Assembly (NCBI GenBank): GCA_031426915.1
Contig: JASJPB010000035.1
Span: 4,768 to 68,767 of the forward strand
Direction: 5' to 3'
Length of the DNA: 64,000 nucleotides
Origin: Sulfurimicrobium sp031426915
GTDB taxonomy: Bacteria > Pseudomonadota > Gammaproteobacteria > Burkholderiales > Sulfuricellaceae
The translations under genes and the position numbers were made by a program. Within the stretch, counting starts at the first letter, position 1; each line of letters begins with the position of its first letter. Positions 57,301 through 64,000 of the stretch are shown one piece after another. A model generated the notes under the pieces. It saw only the letters and a program-made list of their open reading frames with translations, had not been told where the DNA came from and made no database searches.

Positions 57301-59753
57301 AGAAGCACGCTCAGATTCGACGCTTCGTGGGGCTGCAATCCAACATAGCGCTCCAGCAACTCGCGCGCTTGCTTTGCAGCGGCGGCCGGTTCGACATCGG
57401 TGAGAGAATCGTCGGCACCGCGCACTGGCCGTTCAAGCAGGCTGTATCCGTTGACGGTGCTGCTCTCGCAGACGAGGATCGGCGTTCCGCCTTTATTGGC
57501 CGCCGCAATCTCCGGGTAGAACGGATGGGAGAGCTCCTCCGAAAACTCGCGGAAGAAGATTCCCCTGTCGCCGAAGAGCACGTTCTTGCCATTGAGGATG
57601 TGGGTCACAAGGCCCGCAACACGGCGTGTTTTCACCGCGAGAGCCTTCATGCGCTCGGGATGCCAGGGCGGGATAATCACCGATGGTTGTTCGCCCGAGA
57701 CCTTTACCGTTCCGATGGACAGCACCTCGGCGACAAGCTCGGCGCGGCATATGTCGCCACGCGCATGGATGGCCAGCGCGCGAAGCAGCGCGGCGAAAGA
57801 GTCAGCCTGCCGCAGCACTGCCTCGCCATGTAGCCCGGTTTTTATGAAGTCTTCCAAGGCAAGGATGTAGTCTTCCTCGAAGGTTTCCCATGAGGTTCGA
57901 AGCTCGGCACGCTGCTCCTCGGAAATGCGTCCTTTGGCGGCGAGGTCGTCAATCCTGCGCTTGATGTCGGCCCGCATGCTTTTCAGTTGCTTTGGCTGCG
58001 GAACCAGTGAACCGGCGTCGTGCGAATAGGTGGCTTCCAAAGTGGCGGTATCCAGCAGAGACACGCTCTGTACCCCGCCCTTCTTGCTGACAAGCCGTCT
58101 TGGAACCTCCGTGCAGCCTACGGAACCCTTCTCCTGGAGTCGCCGCATGTCGTCGATCAGCGAGAGTCCTATGGAGTCGGGACGATATAGCCACAACAAC
58201 TGCGTCTTCTTTAGGATGGTCTCGCCTGCGCCTTTCTTTTCGACAAGGGCAACTTCGAACTTTATCTGGACGGAATTTTTTGCGAGCGAGATGCATGGCT
58301 TGAACTTGGCCTTGCGGATTTCCTTCTCGTGGGCCAAAAAAGCGGGGTGGTCGAAAAGTGGGTCGGGCATGTTTCCCGCACCCATCCGTTCGACGCGCCA
58401 TTCGACCCGTCCGTTCATGAGCTCTTTGAGGCCGCGATACATCGCTGAGAAGAATGCCCCGACGTCCTGGTTGTGGCGTTCTCTCCAGACGGTGCGGCCT
58501 TTGGTGACGGTGAAACGCAACACGCGCTCGCCCTGCGGCTCCGCTGCCCCGACCACAAGGTGGTGCGCAACGCTGGCGAAGCCGTCGAGAAAGTCATTAC
58601 ATTCGATGGGCTTGCCGAAAATCACCTTTTCCCAGCGCGTGTGCAGCTTCGTGTCTTTCTCTATGTAGCGGCGGTGGAGTTCGAAGAACGCCTCGTCGTC
58701 ATCGTTCCAGTCCGAGCGCTTTTCCCGGGCGCGCAATCCTTCAAGGTGTTTGCGCCATTCGGTGTCGAGCACATCCGGGTCGTCGCAGTCGTGGTCGAAA
58801 AAATAGATGGTCGCGTCGGCCAGGCCCTGCTGGCGCTCACGGGGCTTGTCAAAAATGAGGTGGACGCTGTCCTTTTCCCACTCAAGGGCCGCGACCTCAG
58901 CAGAGGTCAGCTCGTCGCCGGGCTGCGCGTTGATGAACGCGAGTAGGGTTTCCCTGGCGTGATCCGGTATGGCGTCGGCGTTCTCGTCGAGGCGCTGGCG
59001 CAATTCCTCCGGGTCAAGTGGCTGGCCGTTGGGACGCATCTTGGCGAGAAGCGGCAAGCGGTTCGTGAAGAGCTTCTCGAATACCTTGCGCCATGGGGCG
59101 ACGGTCGCTCCATAGGTCTTGGAACTTGAGAAAAGCGACGTGTCGCGGGGCAACCCGACATGGGGCAAAGCCCAGCCGATGGCGTCGCGAATCGGATGTC
59201 CATGGGCCGTGGTGGCCTCCCCGGCCAAAGCGCAAAACTCTCCGAGCTGGTTTAGCGACAGCTCCGAGGCACCCATCAGGCCCCGGAGGGCTGCGCGGAA
59301 AACAGCCCGATCTTCGGGCGTCGGGGCGATGCCGGCAACATGGCAGGTCGCCTCCACCCAGGATTCCTCGTGCGATCTGAATTCCTTGGCGCCCAAGGCG
59401 GTCACGTGCCCCAACGTGTCTGCCAGATTGTGCTCGTTACCGTTGGCGGTAAGCAAAGCTTCCTTGCAGGTGCCGGAGTTGCGAACCTCCCCAGCGTTCA
59501 TTTGCGTGAGGGCCTCTGGCGGAAGGCCTTCGTCCTTGACCAAAGGCTCTGGAATCTTCAAATCCACCCGTGCGGCAAGGTTCGGGTTGGCGAGTATCTC
59601 GCGGACTATCGATGCTATCTGGGCGGATGCGAGCTTGTCGAGGCGAAACAGGGCTGCGGAGTCAGACGGCGAGCCATCGCTTTGCCGTGAATCGGCGAGG
59701 CGGTGCTGGAGGATGTCGGCGCCGACCCGACCGATGATTCTATCTGTCAGCAT
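54387..59753 (-). CDS. DptH-like FtsK/HerA translocase
   Basis: A 1788-residue protein whose last 230 residues form an FtsK-type motor: Walker A GTTGSGKS (about 1562-1569), Walker B VFLIHDEFAD, AAQRPDKDVM, and the LDRPGAELLLGKG box typical of FtsK/SpoIIIE. The long N-terminal part shows no clear nuclease motif to me. Size and position after two other genes match DptH of phosphorothioate-linked restriction modules. The start overlaps the preceding stop (TGATG) with GGGAGAGG ahead; a start at 59798 would overlap further. Likely a DNA translocase that drives restriction. Confidence 0.8.
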   Translation of the reverse strand: MLTDRIIGRVGADILQHRLADSRQSDGSPSDSAALFRLDKLASAQIASIVREILANPNLAARVDLKIPEPLVKDEGLPPEALTQMNAGEVRNSGTCKEALLTANGNEHNLADTLGHVTALGAKEFRSHEESWVEATCHVAGIAPTPEDRAVFRAALRGLMGASELSLNQLGEFCALAGEATTAHGHPIRDAIGWALPHVGLPRDTSLFSSSKTYGATVAPWRKVFEKLFTNRLPLLAKMRPNGQPLDPEELRQRLDENADAIPDHARETLLAFINAQPGDELTSAEVAALEWEKDSVHLIFDKPRERQQGLADATIYFFDHDCDDPDVLDTEWRKHLEGLRAREKRSDWNDDDEAFFELHRRYIEKDTKLHTRWEKVIFGKPIECNDFLDGFASVAHHLVVGAAEPQGERVLRFTVTKGRTVWRERHNQDVGAFFSAMYRGLKELMNGRVEWRVERMGAGNMPDPLFDHPAFLAHEKEIRKAKFKPCISLAKNSVQIKFEVALVEKKGAGETILKKTQLLWLYRPDSIGLSLIDDMRRLQEKGSVGCTEVPRRLVSKKGGVQSVSLLDTATLEATYSHDAGSLVPQPKQLKSMRADIKRRIDDLAAKGRISEEQRAELRTSWETFEEDYILALEDFIKTGLHGEAVLRQADSFAALLRALAIHARGDICRAELVAEVLSIGTVKVSGEQPSVIIPPWHPERMKALAVKTRRVAGLVTHILNGKNVLFGDRGIFFREFSEELSHPFYPEIAAANKGGTPILVCESSTVNGYSLLERPVRGADDSLTDVEPAAAAKQARELLERYVGLQPHEASNLSVLLYNADAAELPLAVVRELSGMQTGTDFQCNVSVRHRDPAKLRRVYAELVTKTGDDPDLPVVSETSQNFMSKLRISVAPPSSTPPRTNDGFRAFDVAFLHDVVSRTAAVEWIPVDWTNERPTLEHAPSRWSYRSVSGENELKSTTFLTCPRQTASGWAYVRAVASVVRQTDATAETQLLPARRISLQNERLKATLDDAHALAEWVATYDELLDKRQLQANGVTVVRYRRASTNGRNTIVSSTSELRLLGVLTRRRLGELGLPFSGDEITALADRMKKDALSVSGDIVLRAAKRGVSAGEMIGLVMSRHLLEEEFKVISGAGKRAAFSVFFLLDDYADWLAQKESRIADILGLCVEEGEEGPILHVAVIESKYVASNGAAEARRSSKAQLMATLSTFRAALFGDPGRLDRDVWLSRLADLLIDADIPTGCSGLLERARAKLRDGEAGISLRGYSHVFIHSADPAGPSASAQHLVDDSDDIQAWQEVFERPELRLLVESYARNEDPTTIRSKLGPVQPWLSATPQLPAPRVAWGAMIELLAASPEPAAEVAPAEVMTPDTPTSDALATEPEAPISAPAQPVATASGVSLNALVTMKTAGLSAATDEREEWAQETTRKLKTALNGYGLQAAVLATRLTPNGCLVRLAGSDRLRVEDVEAKRMQLLTTHAINLVTVQPKPGEIVVTIAGAKRQSVSLWDLWARRTLNRNAAGINTSILLGVQEINGALLYLNLGGEFGGLAAHDPHSLVAGTTGSGKSVLIQAMMLDIAATNPKELAQMVLIDPKMGVDYSALEDLPHMREKIVTTKERSAEILASLVEEMENRYRIFSEARARDLPTYNAKSAPENRLPMVFLIHDEFADWMFDDAYKSAVSSAVQRLGVKARAAGIHLIFAAQRPDKDVMPMQLRENLGNRLILKVASEATSKIALDRPGAELLLGKGHLAAKLNGEQGLVFAQAPFLCDDDIALAVDAIIQDES

Positions 59754-61276
59754 CACACCTCTCCCTTGGAGACGAACGGATTTTCGACAAAGGAGCACGA
59801 ATCCGAGAGCATTCTGACCAAGCCAAGCCCGACAAGGCGGGTTTCGAGGTTTCCACGGTTGTCGCTGAGGGCATCCTGGTCTACTGTCTTGGTGCGCACC
59901 AAGTGCGCGCCTTCGGCATCGCCGATGACAAGACCGTAGCGGGCGCGCACCTCATGGAGAAACTCGTCGAACTGCATGCGGTCTTCGACGATGGATACAA
60001 CCAATGTCTTCAACAAGCGGTCGTTCGGCGCGTATCGGTTGCGCCGTGACAGGCGCCGGGAGCTCAGGCCTATCGAGCGCGACCAGGCTGCATGGATTTT
60101 CCCGAAATGGCCTTCGTGGCGGGTTTCCGCCTTGTCCGCAAGCATCCGAACAAGTTCGTCCCCAGTCATTTTCTCGTAGTCGTTTTCATCGTCGGGATCC
60201 GCAGGAGGCCACTGGAACCAAGCTCTCATTAGCCCGATGCGCTCGCCGTCAGGATCGTCGGTCTCAGCGGCTTTTGCCCATTCGTCGCAAAGCCGGATTT
60301 GCTCGACCGCAGCGCGCACGGCGCGAAGCGATAATGATTGGTTGGCCTGGTAGGAGTCGCCTGAGAGCGCCCTGACTTTGGTGCGCTCGCGGGAGACGAT
60401 TTCGCATACGAGTTCCACTGGCTCGGTATCGCCGACTTGCATCTTCGCACGCTCCAGGAAATACAGTAGCATATTGAGGCCGGCGCTGGTGATCAGATGT
60501 TCCAGGGCATCATATATGGGCATATCCCGCGAGAGGATCGCAAGCCAGTCGTCGCAGAGCCTGTCAAAGCGGGGGTTGGATGCCTGGGGGAGATATCCGG
60601 TATCCTTCTTTTCCTTGGAAAATTGCGGCTTTCCCTGCAAAGTCCTGGCAAGGCGGTTCATCGGGGCCGACGCGTTGAATAGCCGTTCGATGAGTTTTTT
60701 TCCAAGCTCCGCTCCGCGCGCCGCCCGGCAAAGCATCAGATACAAGAGCTCTCCGGTACGTCCGAAAAACAGCCTGTCGTTAGAGGGCTTTCCTCCAACG
60801 ACCCGCACGTCCTCGTATAAAGCGTCCGGCCCAAAGGGGAATACGAACTTTGAACTCCAGCGCTTATTGCTGCGCGCCTCGAAGGCCGACGAACGCAGCA
60901 GTTCAATGGCCTTGGCGAAGTCGTCGAAGGAGAGAAACGCACGGCGCAGGTATTCCATGTCGGCGTCGTCGATCTCGGTGGCGTCCACGGCGAAATGGGT
61001 ATTCCATTCCTTCCATTTGTCCTCGTCGGGCAAAGGCTTCTCGCGTATCGACTCCACATAAGGGTTGTTGAACAACAGCCCCCGCAGCTTCATCTGTTGT
61101 TGCGGCCGATAGGTCACTTGCTCGTTGGGCGCCGCCATCAGCGGTTTGTCGGTGTTGGCGCCGAGCACCCCCAGAAATTCCAGAACCGTGAGATGTGGAA
61201 GCTGCGCGTCGTGGAGGCGATGGCCCCAGATGTGCTCGTCAACAGCGAAGTCGACGTCGTCAATCTTTGGTCTCAT
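59753..61276 (-). CDS. DptG-like middle component, unknown domain
   Basis: A 507-residue soluble protein without a recognised fold; it is rich in Arg and acidic residues, with an LFFGRTGELLYLMLCRAA segment (about 165-185). By size and by its place between a P-loop gene and an FtsK-type gene it corresponds to DptG. Both ends are coupled to neighbours: ATGA with the gene before and TGATG with the gene after. The assignment rests on context more than on sequence. Confidence 0.6.
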   Translation of the reverse strand: MRPKIDDVDFAVDEHIWGHRLHDAQLPHLTVLEFLGVLGANTDKPLMAAPNEQVTYRPQQQMKLRGLLFNNPYVESIREKPLPDEDKWKEWNTHFAVDATEIDDADMEYLRRAFLSFDDFAKAIELLRSSAFEARSNKRWSSKFVFPFGPDALYEDVRVVGGKPSNDRLFFGRTGELLYLMLCRAARGAELGKKLIERLFNASAPMNRLARTLQGKPQFSKEKKDTGYLPQASNPRFDRLCDDWLAILSRDMPIYDALEHLITSAGLNMLLYFLERAKMQVGDTEPVELVCEIVSRERTKVRALSGDSYQANQSLSLRAVRAAVEQIRLCDEWAKAAETDDPDGERIGLMRAWFQWPPADPDDENDYEKMTGDELVRMLADKAETRHEGHFGKIHAAWSRSIGLSSRRLSRRNRYAPNDRLLKTLVVSIVEDRMQFDEFLHEVRARYGLVIGDAEGAHLVRTKTVDQDALSDNRGNLETRLVGLGLVRMLSDSCSFVENPFVSKGEV

Positions 61277-63177
61277 GAGCCGGCCCTCACCGTGACTGGC
61301 CGCGAGAATCCGTGGCCGTTTTGTTCTATCTCGATGAAGTTGAGTGTCAGGGCTCCCTTGTCCTCGCTGGGCTCATCGTCGTCATACGAGAGTCGCGCAA
61401 TGCGCAGCAGTTCGGCCTTGCGAAGCAGCTTTGCCTTGAACGCAAGCATGTCCTCCAGGCATTCGTTCGAAAAGCTTCCTGGCAGTGCGCCTTCGGCGAC
61501 ACGGCAGAGAAACTCAAAACGCACCGGAGAAAGATTGAATGTCGTCGAGCCTCCGTCCTCCTGCACAAGCGAGACATCCAATGCCGGTCTTTCGGTCAGG
61601 GCGTCGATTTTGATGGCCAGGCCGATTCCCCCGATGCGACGCGCGGGAGCCTCGGTGTCGCAGAGAACACTTATCCTTGATTGGGTGAAGCCGCCCGAGC
61701 TCGCGACGAAAATTCTGTCGGTGTTCTCGATTAGAAGTCCGGTCATAACGCGGTTGAGCCCTCGTACCATGCGCGCCCGAACTGTCTCGTCGACCGGCCT
61801 GCGCTCGGCGAGTGCTGCGGACATGTTCAGGTAATCGCCGGCGAAACGGAAAGCCGTCATATTCCAGAACGGATAGTCGCGCTCATCGTCTGGTAAGGTG
61901 AAAAAAAGTCTGCGCCTCTGGGTCTCAAGGCGCGCGAGGAAATCCGCTGCACCGCCGTCGATCCGGGCTGCCTCTTCGCCTTCAAGATAGCGCAACTGCG
62001 CTGCCAGATAGGATGGGGTGGCACCGTATGCGGAATCTGCTTTAACAAGCCTGTTGAACGCGTCCAAAAGGTTGCCGTCGTCGGCGCCGTATACGAGCAG
62101 GCCGTCGGCCCCGTTGGAAGTTTCCTCGCCGATGCCGAAAGTGGCAAGAGCCCGGAACACCTGATGGTCGTTTGCGCGCTTGCGCGGCAAGTTGGCCCCA
62201 AAAACATTGTCGTAGATGGAACCGTTTTCAGTCTTTCCGGCTTCCTGAATCTTGGCCACATCGGCGCAGGACAAAAGGCCCTCCCGTGCGTCCTTATGGC
62301 CAAGGATCATATTCGCCGTCAGTGCGAGCAAGTCACGCACGGGAAGATGCCAGCCGTTGAGCCTTGCAACCTCAACGAGATCACCAAGGCGTGTCGCGAA
62401 GCGCCCCCCATCTTTTGCCCCAAGCAGTCGTTCCCTGTTCTCGTATATAGGGCACAGGCGCTCCGGCGAACGCAGAGAGCATTTGGCGCAGTTTTCCCAT
62501 TCCTTGTGTCCGGCGACTGCGGAGAGTACCTCATCGAGCGAATGCCTGCGTGCGGTTCGGCTCAAATCGAATATGGCAAGCCGCTCTGGCGCTTTGCCGG
62601 CAAGCAGGAAGGCGTCCTGTAAAGGTTTTCTGAGAGGATGTACCCGCCCCTGCCGTAATCCGAGGTTCCGAAGGCGCTCTAAGATTTGGCCATGGTTGGC
62701 CGCCACAATCAGGAACTGTTTGTTTTCCTCGCCAAGTACCGAGCGTTCTAATAATTCCAGAATTTCGTCGCTTTTACGCTCGTCGCTGACTGCGCTGAGG
62801 TCTTTTACAAACACGGCGGTGCGCCCGTCGGCTAGGGCCAGTGTTTTCACGGGAGTGGATACTAGCCATTCACAGGGGTTGCCGCCAAGAGCGCCCCACA
62901 GGCTGCGGCAGTGGTAGGTCTTTCCATCCCCGGCGGTTCCCGCAATGAGAAGCGAGCCGTGTGCACCCGATTCCACCCTTAGCCGCATTTCTTCGAGCTG
63001 CGGGCTGTCGAGGATTATCGGTTGAACCTTTGCTCGGCCAATGGCTCCGGCTACATATTCGTCAAAAAGCGTGAGGTCGTTTGGCGTGGGGCCGTATGAG
63101 CGCAGAAAACGGACCCAGGCTCCAGCAGGCGCGGCACCAGCATCTTGGCTGGAAGGAGTAGCATTCATCGGCAACAT
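61273..63177 (-). CDS. DptF-like P-loop protein
   Basis: A 634-residue protein with Walker A AGTAGDGKT at about residues 79-87 and a zinc-finger-like set CAKC...C (Cys230, 233, 242). DptF proteins of the Dnd-linked restriction module have a closely similar GDGKS P-loop and zinc knuckle. It is the first gene of a 19-kb minus-strand block. A second ATG three codons in (63168) has GGA at a better distance. No strong promoter is evident in the 700 bases upstream. Confidence 0.7.
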   Translation of the reverse strand: MLPMNATPSSQDAGAAPAGAWVRFLRSYGPTPNDLTLFDEYVAGAIGRAKVQPIILDSPQLEEMRLRVESGAHGSLLIAGTAGDGKTYHCRSLWGALGGNPCEWLVSTPVKTLALADGRTAVFVKDLSAVSDERKSDEILELLERSVLGEENKQFLIVAANHGQILERLRNLGLRQGRVHPLRKPLQDAFLLAGKAPERLAIFDLSRTARRHSLDEVLSAVAGHKEWENCAKCSLRSPERLCPIYENRERLLGAKDGGRFATRLGDLVEVARLNGWHLPVRDLLALTANMILGHKDAREGLLSCADVAKIQEAGKTENGSIYDNVFGANLPRKRANDHQVFRALATFGIGEETSNGADGLLVYGADDGNLLDAFNRLVKADSAYGATPSYLAAQLRYLEGEEAARIDGGAADFLARLETQRRRLFFTLPDDERDYPFWNMTAFRFAGDYLNMSAALAERRPVDETVRARMVRGLNRVMTGLLIENTDRIFVASSGGFTQSRISVLCDTEAPARRIGGIGLAIKIDALTERPALDVSLVQEDGGSTTFNLSPVRFEFLCRVAEGALPGSFSNECLEDMLAFKAKLLRKAELLRIARLSYDDDEPSEDKGALTLNFIEIEQNGHGFSRPVTVRAGS

Positions 63178-63886
63178 CCAATTCTTTCTATGAAGGAGGA
63201 AGCCACCCCCGACTTGTTGGACAATCCTTTTGTCATCACGCCGTCAAGCCAGGAAGGGCTGAGGATTATCACCCGCGATGGATACCATGTTTGCCGGCTA
63301 TTTGCATTTCAGGTCCTATTTACGGTGATCCTTTGAAGATTGGCGCTAAATAGGAGGCAGATTTCCAAATCCAATTCGCGGAATATGCTATCACGATCCC
63401 CATTGAAATCCGCATCTCTCACGGATTGGAATTGAATCCTTGGTGGCCTATGCGCTTTATCTACCGAAAATACACAGTCGCGTTGAGGGAAAGTTGCCGT
63501 TCGGGATGATTCCCGCACCTATGGCCGGTGAAGGCTCCATACCGGCCGTTGGTCATCTGGATGCCACCGTCCGCAAAGGCCGTTTATGTAGACCGCTTGA
63601 TTACGTGGCCTATCGGGGGTGGCATCGATGCCCGCGCTGATGTCATCGGCAAACGATGGATCAGCAACTCGTGTTGCCGCGCTTTTGAGTGCCCGGGTGG
63701 AGTTGGAAATGCCGCAACGCGCACAAAACTCGCACATACCGCCACGACCCGTGCCAATGCAGGCGTTCAGCGACGCCTAGTCGAAATGTTACCTTTTTGT
63801 GCCCTTTGCAAAAATACAAGACGGCCGCGTGACTGTAACGTGCTGCTAGCAGCCAGATGACAGCTGCACAAAGCAAGGAGAACGGA
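63178..63886. other. Region upstream of the DptF-like gene, no supported gene
   Basis: About 700 bases with only short frames lacking family features. It should contain the promoter of the minus-strand block, but none is convincing by eye. Confidence 0.45.
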
Positions 63887-63961
63887 ATGGCAAGATTGAG
63901 AACTGTGGCGGACGATGTTTGGGACGATCCGGACCTGTGCGATTTGACGTTGACGCTGTAG
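63887..63961 (+). CDS. Possible 24-residue peptide with strong ribosome site
   Basis: AAGGAG lies seven bases before an ATG that opens a 24-codon acidic peptide ending LTLTL before a TAG. It may be a leader peptide or the decayed start of a larger gene cut by a stop. No match known. Confidence 0.35.
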   Translation: MARLRTVADDVWDDPDLCDLTLTL

Positions 63962-64000
63962 AAAAACCCTTTTTCGAGTAATTATCAGAGCGAGTTTTCC

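Noticed and set aside
56934..57833. Open frame antisense to the DptH-like gene
   Set aside because: Shadow frame without domain features inside a clear long gene.
1..64000. CRISPR array or cas genes
   Set aside because: No series of regularly spaced direct repeats and no Cas-like protein was seen.

Overview
The window looks like the chromosome of a sulfur-metabolising betaproteobacterium, probably a relative of Sulfuricella, Sulfuritalea or Gallionella. This is inferred from gene content: dissimilatory sulfite reductase alpha subunit, a Tat-exported sulfite-oxidase-family enzyme, a haem-sensor/c-di-GMP operon, encapsulin with encapsulated ferritin, and the order thiL-pgpA-cinA-recA-recX near alaS. 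No species assignment is possible from sequence reading alone.

Positions 1-35070 are chromosomal backbone. In order: a three-gene signalling operon (phosphonate-type binding protein, diguanylate cyclase, DUF3365 haem sensor); an HD phosphohydrolase and a WYL regulator; a solitary dsrA; pyruvate phosphate dikinase; a nine-gene plus-strand run joining a TVP38 membrane protein, an encapsulated-ferritin nanocompartment, arsenosugar-type biosynthesis genes, a membrane hydroxylase and a sulfite-oxidase-family protein; a second binding protein/c-di-GMP pair; a PLD nuclease, an MscS channel and a PilZ protein; then the alaS, recX, recA, cinA, pgpA, thiL block, a VapBC-type toxin-antitoxin, uup, a DksA-like protein and a degenerate receiver protein. 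Palindromic extragenic repeats sit around alaS and at the end of recA.

At 35071-35119 lies only the 3' half of a tRNA-His gene on the minus strand, followed by a tyrosine integrase. This is the left end of an integrative element that fills the rest of the window (at least 28.9 kb); its right end, with the restored tRNA, is outside.

The element carries what looks like a compound defence island. On the plus strand (38648-43728) is a DUF4007 / large ATPase / DndC-like PAPS-reductase cassette. On the minus strand, reading from 63177 down to 44202, fourteen genes run head to tail with short or no gaps: a DptF-G-H-like triad (P-loop protein, unknown protein, FtsK-type translocase), a four-helix membrane protein, a nucleoside-deoxyribosyltransferase-like protein, a DUF262 protein, a SIR2 protein, and then seven genes overlapping by 1-8 bases: three radical SAM enzymes (one viperin-like), a nucleotidyltransferase, a nucleoside-phosphorylase-fold protein, a methyltransferase and a P-loop kinase. 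The first part suggests sulfur (phosphorothioate-like) DNA modification and restriction without the usual DndA/D/E. The seven-gene operon matches no named system I know and is the best candidate for something undescribed; a nucleotide-derived product is the simplest reading.
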